Assembly (NCBI GenBank): GCA_035620555.1
Contig: DASPGQ010000717.1
Coordinates: 1-37,454 of the forward strand
DNA: 37,454 bases
Origin: Vicinamibacteria bacterium
GTDB lineage: Bacteria; Acidobacteriota; Vicinamibacteria; Marinacidobacterales; SMYC01
Direction: 5' to 3'
Both the position numbers and the translations under genes were made by a program. The notes below the pieces were generated by a model. It saw only the letters and a program-made list of their open reading frames with translations. It was not told the DNA's origin and did no database searches. Below, piece by piece: positions 24,457-31,675 of this stretch; within the stretch, counting starts at the first letter, position 1, and the number at the start of each line of letters is the position of its first letter.

Positions 24457-24470
24457 GCCTTGGCGAAGGC
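24457..24470 (+). repeat. Possible dispersed intergenic repeat (short hairpin)
   Basis: GCCTT-GGCG-AAGGC forms a 5-bp stem with a 4-base loop, inside the phrase GCCGTAGCCTTGGCGAAGGC (from 24451). I associate this phrase with short repeats scattered between genes in Acidobacteria-like genomes, but this is memory, and no second copy is visible in the window. Confidence 0.35.
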
Positions 24471-24485
24471 GGCTAGAGTTGGAAA

Positions 24486-24511
24486 TCTCGAGGCCGCTTT
24501 TCGCCTCGAGA
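24486..24511 (+). promoter_or_regulatory. Perfect hairpin directly before the fabD ribosome binding site
   Basis: TCTCGAGGC (24486-24494) and GCCTCGAGA (24503-24511) form a perfect 9-bp stem with an 8-base loop, CGCTTTTC. The last stem base touches the AAGGAAG that serves the fabD GTG at 24521. No T-run follows, so it is not an ordinary terminator. It could limit fabD translation, mark an mRNA processing site between rpmF and the fab genes, or protect the downstream mRNA end. Confidence 0.6.
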
Positions 24512-24520
24512 AGGAAGAAC

Positions 24521-25474
24521 GTGCCGAGCGGACAAGGCAGAGGTAGAGTAGCTTTTCTGTTTCCCGGCCAGGGCTCACAGCATCCCGGCATGGGAGCGGA
24601 AGCGGCTGCGGCCTTCGACGAGGCCCGCGCTGTGTTCGATGCCGCCGACGCGGCGCTCGGATTCGCGCTATCAAAGCTTTGCTTCGACGGGCCAGAAGAG
24701 TCATTGCGGCAGACGGAAAACACCCAGCCGGCAATCTTGACCGTAAGCAGCGCGCTCGACGCCGTGCTCCGGAAGCAGTCTTCTCGTCCCTACTGCGTCG
24801 CGGGACACAGCCTGGGAGAGTACTCGGCACTGGTTGCCGCCGGTGCCCTGGCGTTCGAGGATGCCGTCGTCCTCGTGAGGAAACGGGGACGTTACATGCA
24901 ACAGGCCGTCCCCGTCGGGGAAGGGGCGATGGCCGCGGTCTTGGGAGTCACCCCTGCCGAAATCGACGCGCTGTGCGCCGAGGCATCCAATGGTCGGATC
25001 GTCGAGGCGGCGAATTTCAACGGAGCCGGCCAGATCGTCATCGCCGGACACCGTGACGCCGTCGAACGAGCCAGTGAGCTTGCGAGAGCGAAGGGGAAGA
25101 GAGCGGTACCCCTGCCCGTGAGCGCCCCGTTCCACTGCCGCCTGATGGAACCGGCGGCGGCAGCCTTGCGGCAGGATCTGGAGGAGGTGACGTTCTCGGC
25201 GCTCCGTGTCCCGCTGTTCACCAACGTGGACGCGCGGCCCATCACTGGCGCCGACGAAGCTCGGGAGGCTCTGATTCGCCAGGTCGCTTCACCGGTTCGC
25301 TGGGAGGAGAGCGTTCGAGCGATGGCGGCGGCGGGGGTCACCGCCTTCGTCGAAGTCGGGCCGGGAAAGGTGCTCTCGGGTCTCGCTCGTAAAATCGTGC
25401 CGGGCGCCAGGGTCCTGTCGGTGTCGAAACCCGAGGACGTCGACGGTTTCGTCCGCGAGGTGGAGCTTGTCTGA
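24521..25474 (+). CDS. fabD: Malonyl-CoA:ACP transacylase FabD
   Basis: FabD moves malonyl from CoA to ACP to feed fatty-acid elongation. The 317-aa protein starts near VAFLFPGQGSQHPGMG. It has the catalytic serine in AGHSLGEYSALVA, the histidine in VSAPFHCRLM and VEVGPGKVLSGL near the end. GTG 24521 is chosen because AAGGAAG lies just before it and the length fits E. coli FabD (309 aa). A TTG at 24479 would place the start upstream of a stable hairpin and add 14 non-typical residues. The stop overlaps the fabG start by 8 bp. Confidence 0.95.
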   Translation: MPSGQGRGRVAFLFPGQGSQHPGMGAEAAAAFDEARAVFDAADAALGFALSKLCFDGPEESLRQTENTQPAILTVSSALDAVLRKQSSRPYCVAGHSLGEYSALVAAGALAFEDAVVLVRKRGRYMQQAVPVGEGAMAAVLGVTPAEIDALCAEASNGRIVEAANFNGAGQIVIAGHRDAVERASELARAKGKRAVPLPVSAPFHCRLMEPAAAALRQDLEEVTFSALRVPLFTNVDARPITGADEAREALIRQVASPVRWEESVRAMAAAGVTAFVEVGPGKVLSGLARKIVPGARVLSVSKPEDVDGFVREVELV

Positions 25475-26216
25475 GTGGGATGGGCAGGTAGCACTGGTGA
25501 CCGGAGGCTCTCGCGGCATCGGGAGGGCGGTGGCCACCGCTCTCGCCTCCCGAGGAGTTCGCGTCGTATTGACCGGGCGCGACGGAGGACGGGCTCGGGA
25601 GACGGCGCTTCGGCTGATCGACGAGACCGGCTCGCGCGCGATCGTTGGAATCGCCATGGACGTGGCCGATCGCCTCGCCGTCGATGCGAAGGTAAAGGAG
25701 CTCGTTCAAGAGCACGGACGTATCGACATCCTGGTCAACAACGCCGGTATCACGCGCGACAACCTCCTGCTGCGGCTCAAACCCGAGGATTGGGAAGCGG
25801 TGATCGCCACCAACGTGGACGGTCTCTACTATTGCAGCCAGGCGGTGTTGCGACCTATGATTCGCCAGCGTTCCGGGCGGATCATCAATATGAGCTCGGT
25901 CGTGGGTCTCATGGGTAACACGGGTCAAGTGAACTACGCCGCATCGAAGGCCGCGATAATCGGATTCACCAAAGCCCTCGCTCGGGAAGTCGCCACTCGG
26001 CAGATTACCGTGAACGCGGTAGCTCCCGGTTATATCGACACCGACATGACTCGTGACCTGCCCGCTGGCTCCAAAGAAGCCCTCGCGGCGACCATTCCCA
26101 TGGCGCGGATTGGCCGTCCCGACGAAGTGGCCGAGGCGGTGGTTTTTCTCGCATCGCGGGCGGCGGGCTACATCACCGGTCAAGTGCTGCAGGTTAACGG
26201 CGGTTTGTACATGTAG
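25467..26216 (+). CDS. fabG: 3-oxoacyl-ACP reductase FabG
   Basis: FabG reduces 3-oxoacyl-ACP with NADPH. The 249-aa short-chain dehydrogenase has the cofactor loop [12 protein letters not shown], the [13 protein letters not shown] stretch typical of FabG, a serine in [11 protein letters not shown] and the YxxxK pair Tyr157/Lys161 in [12 protein letters not shown]. It ends [19 protein letters not shown] 25467 lies inside the end of fabD and opens [14 protein letters not shown]. An acyl carrier protein gene follows 11 bp later, which supports FabG rather than another SDR. Confidence 0.96.
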   Translation: MSEWDGQVALVTGGSRGIGRAVATALASRGVRVVLTGRDGGRARETALRLIDETGSRAIVGIAMDVADRLAVDAKVKELVQEHGRIDILVNNAGITRDNLLLRLKPEDWEAVIATNVDGLYYCSQAVLRPMIRQRSGRIINMSSVVGLMGNTGQVNYAASKAAIIGFTKALAREVATRQITVNAVAPGYIDTDMTRDLPAGSKEALAATIPMARIGRPDEVAEAVVFLASRAAGYITGQVLQVNGGLYM

Positions 26217-26227
26217 GAGGGATGTCA

Positions 26228-26464
26228 ATGAGTAGCGTTGCCGACAAAGTCAAAGGAATCATCGTGGATCAACTGGGCGTCGACGAAGATCAAGTCACCC
26301 AGGACGCATCCTTCGTGGACGATTTGGGAGCCGACTCCCTCGATCAAGTCGAGCTGGTGATGGCGCTCGAGGAGGCGTTCGGGATCGAGATTCCCGACGA
26401 GGACGCGGAGAAGATCACCCGCGTAAAGGAAGCCGTGTCCTATATCGAGGAGCACAGCAAGTAA
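26228..26464 (+). CDS. acpP: Acyl carrier protein
   Basis: ACP carries growing acyl chains on a 4'-phosphopantetheine arm. The arm attaches at Ser37 in [22 protein letters not shown] 26228 stands seven bases after a strong AGGAGG and gives 78 aa, the same as E. coli AcpP counting Met. ATG 26222 would touch the Shine-Dalgarno sequence with no spacing and is rejected. The protein is short and acidic, ending YIEEHSK. It lies between fabG and fabF, the standard order. Its strong ribosome binding site fits the high ACP demand of the cell. Confidence 0.97.
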   Translation: MSSVADKVKGIIVDQLGVDEDQVTQDASFVDDLGADSLDQVELVMALEEAFGIEIPDEDAEKITRVKEAVSYIEEHSK

Positions 26465-26483
26465 GCGTGGGCGAGGTCGCATC

Positions 26484-27743
26484 GTGAATAGTCGGCCGGA
26501 ACGCCGGGTCGTCGTCACTGGCGTGGGGCTCGTGTCCGCGCTGGGAATCGGCACCGAGGAGACCTGGAGAGCTCTTCTCGCCGGGCGTTCCGGCATCGCT
26601 CCGATCACGCGATTCGATACTTCCGACTTCACCGTCCGGATCGCCGGAGAGGTGAAGGGATTCGATCCGCTTGAGTTCATCGACAAGAAAGACGTCAAGA
26701 AGATGGATGTCTTCATCCAGTTCGCCATGGCCGCCTCGGCCTTTGCCATGGCGAACTCGAAGCTCGAGATCACTCCCGGCCTGGCGGATCGAGTCGGTGT
26801 CGTCATCAGCTCGGGTATCGGCGGTTTCGCGACGATCGAGCGCGAGCATAGCGTTCTGCTGGAATCCGGCCCGCGGAGAATCTCTCCTTTCTTTATTCCT
26901 GCCACGATAATCAACCTTGCCGCCGGCCATGTATCGATTCGCTTCGGTGCCAAGGGTCCGAACTCGGCAACGGCTACCGCCTGCTCCGCAAGCGCCCACG
27001 CGATTGGCGACGCGATGAAGATCATTCAGCGGGGCGATGCCGACGCGATGATCGCCGGAGGCTCCGAGGCCGCGATCACGCCGATGGGTGTCGGAGGTTT
27101 CGCTGCCATGAGGGCGCTCTCGACCCGAAACGACGAGCCCGAGCGCGCTTCGCGACCTTTCGATTTGAACCGCGACGGATTCGTCGTCGGTGAGGGCGCC
27201 GGGGTCCTGGTGCTCGAGGAGCTCGAGCTCGCCAAGGCGCGAGGGGCGAAGATTCAGGCCGAGCTCGTGGGCTACGGAATGAGCAGTGACGCGTTCCACA
27301 TCACCACGCCGTCGGAGGATGGAGACGGGGCGAAGAGGGTCATGAGGCTGGCAATTCGGGATGCGAGAATCGAGCCGGACCGAATCGACTATATAAATGC
27401 CCACGGTACTTCGACGCAGTACAACGACCGAACCGAGACCCTCGCCATCAAAGAAGTCTTCGGAGCGCGCGCCCGTCATTTGTGCGTGAGCTCCACCAAA
27501 TCCATGACCGGACATTTGCTCGGGGGTGCGGGTGGGCTGGAAGCGGGCATTACGGTTCTCGCCCTCAGGGATCAGAAGCTCCCGCCCACGATAAACTACG
27601 AAACACCGGACCCGCAGTTGGACCTGGACTACGTTCCCAATGCGGCGCGTGATGCCTCGGTCGAGTACGCGCTCACGAACTCGTTCGGTTTCGGCGGGAC
27701 GAATGCCGCTCTGGTGTTCAAACGGTACGCGGAGGCAAACTGA
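26484..27743 (+). CDS. fabF: 3-oxoacyl-ACP synthase II (KAS II) FabF
   Basis: FabF elongates acyl-ACP by condensing it with malonyl-ACP. The 419-aa thiolase-fold enzyme opens [20 protein letters not shown]. Its Cys-His-His site is intact: Cys167 in [14 protein letters not shown], the first His in [13 protein letters not shown] and the second in [19 protein letters not shown] 26484 is preceded by GAGG. It is the last gene of the fab string; the next gene encodes a deacetylase-fold enzyme 24 bp later. With no fabH or fabB in the window, it is the only elongating synthase seen here. Confidence 0.96.
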   Translation: MNSRPERRVVVTGVGLVSALGIGTEETWRALLAGRSGIAPITRFDTSDFTVRIAGEVKGFDPLEFIDKKDVKKMDVFIQFAMAASAFAMANSKLEITPGLADRVGVVISSGIGGFATIEREHSVLLESGPRRISPFFIPATIINLAAGHVSIRFGAKGPNSATATACSASAHAIGDAMKIIQRGDADAMIAGGSEAAITPMGVGGFAAMRALSTRNDEPERASRPFDLNRDGFVVGEGAGVLVLEELELAKARGAKIQAELVGYGMSSDAFHITTPSEDGDGAKRVMRLAIRDARIEPDRIDYINAHGTSTQYNDRTETLAIKEVFGARARHLCVSSTKSMTGHLLGGAGGLEAGITVLALRDQKLPPTINYETPDPQLDLDYVPNAARDASVEYALTNSFGFGGTNAALVFKRYAEAN

Positions 27744-27767
27744 GCGGGGCGGGAGGCGAGCGCTAGC

Positions 27768-28805
27768 ATGTCAACCGGTGTCGTTTTCACCGAGGATTTC
27801 AAGAAGCACGACCCGGGCAAGGGACACCCCGAATCTTCCGCCCGAATGGATGCGGTGTCGCGAGCCCTGGCGACACCCGAGATTGCCGGGAGACTCATTC
27901 GCGTCGCTCCGCGACCGGCGGAGAAAGAGCACATCCTTCTCATCCATTGGGAGCGGCTCTACGACGAGGTCATGGCGACCCAGGCCCATGACCGTTCCTT
28001 CCTCGACGAGGATACGGTGGCTTCGCGTCAAACGGCCGAGCTGGCTCATTTGTCCGCAGGTGCGGTTCTCACCGCAGTAGAAGGTGTCATGGAGGGGCGG
28101 CTCGATAACGCTTTCGCCTTCTCCCGTCCGCCCGGACATCATGCCAAGCCCGACAAGGCGATGGGATTCTGTTTCTTCAACAACGTCGCGGTCGGTGCGA
28201 AATATGCCCAGCAACGCTATCTGGCGAAACGCGTTCTCATCATCGACTTCGACGTGCACCATGGCAACGGAACTCAGAAAGCCTTCTACACCTCCCCCGA
28301 GGTGCTCTACGCGTCCATCCATCAGTCCCCGCACTACCCCGGAACCGGGGCCGTCAGCGAGACCGGTAAGGACGAGGGTGACGGCTTTACTCTCAACGTT
28401 CCGCTCGCGGCAGGATCGGGGGACGCTGATTACCTGAGCGTTTTTCGCGACATCGTCGTTCCGGTGGGAATCGAGTTCGCGCCCGAGCTCGTGCTCGTCT
28501 CCGCGGGTTTCGATGCCCATCGCGACGACCCTCTTGGAGGCATGAAGCTTTCCCGCGAAGGCTACGCGGCCATGAGCGAGGAGATCGTCCGCCTCGCCCG
28601 CGCGACTTGTGGGGGGAAAGTGGTATTCGTTCTCGAGGGCGGTTATGACCTCGACGCGCTGGAGAAGTCGATCGTGGCCGTCCTGAGAGTCCTGACCGGT
28701 GAGAAAGCCTCACGGACGATCGTGTCCAACGGTGCCGTTCGGGAAGTCATCGACGAGGTCCGGAAGGTACACGGCTCGAATTGGTCCTGCCTGAGGACTT
28801 CGTAG
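27768..28805 (+). CDS. Histone deacetylase-family (acetylpolyamine amidohydrolase/AcuC-like) zinc hydrolase
   Basis: Enzymes of this fold remove acetyl or other acyl groups from lysine side chains, polyamines or small amides. The 345-aa protein has the His pair His124-His125 in RPPGHHAKPDKAMGFCFFNN. Zinc ligands Asp162 and His164 lie in DFDVHHGNGTQ, a third aspartate in SAGFDAHRDDPLGG, and VFVLEGGYDLDAL carries the catalytic tyrosine. All active-site residues are present. The start CDS context (ATG 27768, 24 bp after fabF) suggests read-through from the fab operon. The substrate is unknown; AcuC-like protein deacetylation or polyamine deacetylation are the main options. Confidence 0.9.
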   Translation: MSTGVVFTEDFKKHDPGKGHPESSARMDAVSRALATPEIAGRLIRVAPRPAEKEHILLIHWERLYDEVMATQAHDRSFLDEDTVASRQTAELAHLSAGAVLTAVEGVMEGRLDNAFAFSRPPGHHAKPDKAMGFCFFNNVAVGAKYAQQRYLAKRVLIIDFDVHHGNGTQKAFYTSPEVLYASIHQSPHYPGTGAVSETGKDEGDGFTLNVPLAAGSGDADYLSVFRDIVVPVGIEFAPELVLVSAGFDAHRDDPLGGMKLSREGYAAMSEEIVRLARATCGGKVVFVLEGGYDLDALEKSIVAVLRVLTGEKASRTIVSNGAVREVIDEVRKVHGSNWSCLRTS

Positions 28806-28958
28806 CAGGGTGATGGGGAGCTCGGCCCACCCTGCGCGAGCGGAGCGAGCCCGGCGCGCTTGCCGCGCCGTAAGCAGCCCGAGCCGTGGCGGCCGATCGA
28901 TCGCAGGTCCCGCCACGGCCCTGAGCACTCTCAGGGTGATTGGAAAATAGGCGCGCCT
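28805..28958. repeat. Cluster of four hairpins and a palindrome in the gap before the VOC gene
   Basis: The 183-bp gap holds perfect inverted repeats one after another. GCAGGGTG/CACCCTGC is at 28805-28812 and 28828-28835. CGGCGCG/CGCGCCG is at 28852-28858 and 28864-28870. GCCGTGGCGG/CCGCCACGGC (10 bp) is at 28883-28892 and 28910-28919. CCCTGAG/CTCAGGG (4-base loop) is at 28919-28925 and 28930-28936. The palindrome AGGCGCGCCT is at 28949-28958. No T-run follows any of them, and no ORF of interest crosses the area. Options are a structured RNA, a dispersed repeat element, or factor-dependent termination after the deacetylase gene. Confidence 0.6.
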
Positions 28959-28988
28959 TCCGATCGCGTTCGACCGTAGAAACACGAG

Positions 28989-29501
28989 ATGGCGAAAAAG
29001 AAGCGGCACAAAGCGAAGAAACGGGCGAGGTCGACGGGGGCGGAAAGAAAACGCACGACGAAGAAAGCGACCAAGAGCGTCGGGCGAACCGCAGCCAGGA
29101 AAAAAGCTCCAGCGGGGCTCGGGATCCGCAATCTCCACATGGACTTTCTCACCTACAAGCCGGAGCAGGTGCGGAAGTTCTACGCCGAGATGCTCGAGCT
29201 GAAGACGCAGGTTCGCGACACCGAAGGACTGAGCTACCTCGTCGTGGGGACCTCTTCGACCTCGAGTCTCGGGTTCATGCCTCCGCATCCCGAGATGCGC
29301 CGAGAACAGCCGTTTCCCCGCGAGCCTGCCATCTATTTTCTCGTCGAAGACGTCGACCGTGCCTATCGAGCTCTCTCGGCGAAGGGAGTCGGTTTCCTCG
29401 GGCCGCCTGAAGAGATGCCCTGGGGGGATCGCGTCATCACGACGACCGACCCCGAGGGACGGACGGTGATTCTCGCTTCGACCGACCGCGAAAAGAAATA
29501 G
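28989..29501 (+). CDS. VOC (glyoxalase-fold) protein with lysine/arginine-rich N-terminal tail
   Basis: Residues 1-42 contain 19 lysines and arginines (KKKRHKAKKRAR at the start, KKATKSVGRTAARKK later), much like the tail of histone H1 or bacterial H1-like proteins. From about residue 45 a single VOC-type domain follows: IRNLHMDFLTYKPEQVRKFY, then AIYFLVEDVDRAYRALSAKG and ITTTDPEGRTVILAS. The VOC fold covers glyoxalase I, dioxygenases and antibiotic-binding proteins, so the reaction is unknown. The tail could bind DNA, RNA or membranes. ATG 28989 has a weak ribosome binding site; a downstream start that drops the tail (Met in HMDF) would cut into the VOC domain. The M20 gene starts 2 bp after it. 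Confidence 0.8.
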   Translation: MAKKKRHKAKKRARSTGAERKRTTKKATKSVGRTAARKKAPAGLGIRNLHMDFLTYKPEQVRKFYAEMLELKTQVRDTEGLSYLVVGTSSTSSLGFMPPHPEMRREQPFPREPAIYFLVEDVDRAYRALSAKGVGFLGPPEEMPWGDRVITTTDPEGRTVILASTDREKK

Positions 29502-29503
29502 TT

Positions 29504-30520
29504 ATGTCGGAGCTCGTACGTTATATCCGGCGGCTAGTGGACATTCCTTCCGTGAGTGGGGACGAGGGCCAGCTCGCGCGGGAGCTCGAGCGCGATCTGT
29601 CGTCACGGGGATTCGAAGTGGAGCTTCAGAAAGTCGCTCCCGAAAGATTCAACGTATACGCTCGAGACCCTGCCGCGCGCCCAAAGATTATTTTTTGTAC
29701 TCACCTGGATACCGTTCCGCCTTTCTTCGCGAGCTCCGAGGACGAGACGTACGTCTACGGTCGGGGCTCGTGCGATGCCAAAGGGATCCTCGCCGCCATG
29801 GTTTTCGCCGTTTCACGCCTGAGGAAGAAAGGAACGGGGGAGGTGGGACTGCTCTTCGTCGTGGGCGAGGAAGTCGATAGCGCCGGGGCCCTCGCCGCGA
29901 ACGCGCTCGAGGTCGATACGAGCTACGTGGTGGTGGGAGAACCGACAGAGAACCGGATGGCGAGCGGCCACAAGGGAGGATTCAAGTTTCGTCTCACGGT
30001 GGAGGGGAAGGCCTGTCACTCCGCCTATCCGCACCTCGGCGACTCGGCCATCGATCGACTGATCGACGTGCTGCTCGAGATCCGGCGTGCGGACTGGGGG
30101 CACAGTGACAGGCTCGGCGAGGCGACGGTGAACGTAGGGACGATCTCGGGGGGCCTTGCCGCGAACGTGCTCGCTCCGGAAGCGGGCGCCGACGTCTTCG
30201 TCCGCGTCGTGGGACGCGTATCCGAGGTCCAGGCGAAGCTCGATGCCATACTCCGCGGCCACGCCGGGGTTCGCTACGAGGTCGTGTCGGGCGGAGATGC
30301 CGTCACCTGCGAAACGCGGCCGGGTTTCGAGGTCGCGCCGGTAGCCTTCGGGACGGACATCCCTTCGCTCGAGGCGTTCGGCAAGCCCTTTCTCATCGGA
30401 CCGGGCTCGATTCACGACGCCCATACTTCGAAGGAGCGGATCGGCAAGAAAGAGGCGGAGGAGGCGGTGGAATACTATCAGCGGCTAGCCCTCGAGCTCC
30501 TCTCGGAAACGGCTCAGTAA
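29504..30520 (+). CDS. M20-family zinc deacylase/peptidase (ArgE/DapE/LysK-like)
   Basis: M20 enzymes hydrolyse N-acyl amino acids or peptides with one or two zinc ions. The 338-aa protein shows the metal and catalytic motifs in order: THLDTVPP, YGRGSCDAKG, VVGEEVDSAG, VVGEPTENRMASGHKG, and near the end IHDAHTSKERI with the last histidine ligand. The dimerisation domain lies roughly between residues 165 and 275. Its short length and the GEPTENR stretch are like ArgE/LysK-type deacetylases, but the substrate cannot be fixed. ATG 29504 is 2 bp after the VOC gene. Its end overlaps the converging zinc-ribbon gene by 7 bp. Confidence 0.9.
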   Translation: MSELVRYIRRLVDIPSVSGDEGQLARELERDLSSRGFEVELQKVAPERFNVYARDPAARPKIIFCTHLDTVPPFFASSEDETYVYGRGSCDAKGILAAMVFAVSRLRKKGTGEVGLLFVVGEEVDSAGALAANALEVDTSYVVVGEPTENRMASGHKGGFKFRLTVEGKACHSAYPHLGDSAIDRLIDVLLEIRRADWGHSDRLGEATVNVGTISGGLAANVLAPEAGADVFVRVVGRVSEVQAKLDAILRGHAGVRYEVVSGGDAVTCETRPGFEVAPVAFGTDIPSLEAFGKPFLIGPGSIHDAHTSKERIGKKEAEEAVEYYQRLALELLSETAQ

Positions 30521-30711
30521 TAGTCAGCGCAGCTCAGGTAATAGTGGCAACGCGGGCAGAGAAGCTTACAGCGGCTTTCCACCAGGCGCGCGGAGCAGTT
30601 GGGACAGGTCCTAATCAGCGCTTCGGGATCGGTGGCCGAGTCGAGGTTTCGGTCGTCGCTTTCTGAGAGCGGGGACTCCCGGTCGGGTTTCGGGTGAAAC
30701 GATCGTATCAA
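30514..30711 (-). CDS. 65-aa zinc-ribbon protein, function unknown
   Basis: The reverse strand encodes 65 aa from TTG 30711, which overlaps the stop of the TPR gene as TTGA. The second half has four cysteines of a zinc ribbon (CPNC...CPRC, in RTCPNCSARLVESRCKLL and CPRCHYYLSCADYY) and two more, ending in an aromatic tail. The first half is polar and acidic (DRESPLSESDDRN). The CKLLCPRCHYYLSCAD phrase looks conserved and I believe I have seen relatives with a similar ending, but I know no function. The frame is open further upstream, but that part is out of frame inside the TPR gene. Confidence 0.7.
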   Translation of the reverse strand: MIRSFHPKPDRESPLSESDDRNLDSATDPEALIRTCPNCSARLVESRCKLLCPRCHYYLSCADYY

Positions 30712-31634
30712 CCGCGCCTTCGCTTGCCGGACAAGACCGCCTTGAACCGAGGCTCGGACCGCAGCGGCTCGAACTCGATTGCTTTCTGCGCATCGGCTCG
30801 ACGGGTGGGATGGATGTCGATAGCCTTCTGCAGCGCATCCAATGCCTCTTCGCGGTTCCCGAGCTGCACGTGGCAGATCGCAAGGTGGTAGAACGCCTCG
30901 TCGCAATCGGGGTGATTCTTGAGCGAATGAGTCAGATCTCGAATGGCCTCCTCGCTCCGTCGGAGCTTCTGCAGCACGATGCCGCGATGGAGCAGAGCTC
31001 CGTGGTCGTCGGGTGTCGTTTCCAAAGCCTGGGTGAACTCACTCACCGCATCGGCGGAGCGCCCGAGATCGAAGCAAGCCATGCCTCTGAGAACGTGCAC
31101 TTCGGTTGAGCTCGGCTCGAGAGAAACGAGCTCGTCTGCGACCTCGAGGGCCCTTTCGAGCTCTCCGAGCTCGAGCAGAGCGTTGCCTCGCGCGATCCGG
31201 GCATCGAGCTTGTCCGGATCCGCCTCGATGGCGCGCTCGTAACTGCGGAGCGCCTCCTCGAAGCGGCCCATGTCGGATAGTGCTATGCCGCGGTTGTACA
31301 GGACGTCACCGCTGTCGGGCTCGAACCGGAGCACGGCGTCGAACGCGGCGATGGCCTCCTCCGGGCGCCCGAGCTCCCGGAGAATGACGGCGCGGTTGTG
31401 CTGTGATGCGAGGTGGTTGGGCTGCAGCGCAATGGCGCGCTCGTAGTCGCCCAGCGCGTCCTCGAGGCGGTCCATCATGTCGTATACCACGCCCCGGTTG
31501 TAATAGGCGAGATAGGAGCTCGAGTTCAACGTGATGGCACGGTCGAGGTACCTCTTCGCTTTTTCGAGGTCATCCTCATCGATGGCCTTGACCCCGAGAT
31601 CGACGTAGCGTTCTTCAAGCGGAACACGCGTCAT
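30708..31634 (-). CDS. Tetratricopeptide-repeat protein
   Basis: The 308-aa protein is almost entirely TPR units with the 34-residue rhythm, about eight copies. Typical units are AYYNRGVVYDMMDRLEDALG, then DYERAIALQPN, and VLYNRGIALSDMGRFEEALR. TPR arrays are protein-docking scaffolds; nothing here shows the partner. There is no signal peptide or membrane helix, so it is expected to be cytoplasmic. The C-terminus is basic (SGKRRRG). ATG 31634 follows mutY by 41 bp on the same strand, and the zinc-ribbon gene overlaps its end, making a mutY-TPR-zinc ribbon string. Confidence 0.88.
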   Translation of the reverse strand: MTRVPLEERYVDLGVKAIDEDDLEKAKRYLDRAITLNSSSYLAYYNRGVVYDMMDRLEDALGDYERAIALQPNHLASQHNRAVILRELGRPEEAIAAFDAVLRFEPDSGDVLYNRGIALSDMGRFEEALRSYERAIEADPDKLDARIARGNALLELGELERALEVADELVSLEPSSTEVHVLRGMACFDLGRSADAVSEFTQALETTPDDHGALLHRGIVLQKLRRSEEAIRDLTHSLKNHPDCDEAFYHLAICHVQLGNREEALDALQKAIDIHPTRRADAQKAIEFEPLRSEPRFKAVLSGKRRRG

Positions 31635-31675
31635 CGGACGACCCTCCGGACCACGTGGGGTTTTGCGCCTGGAAC

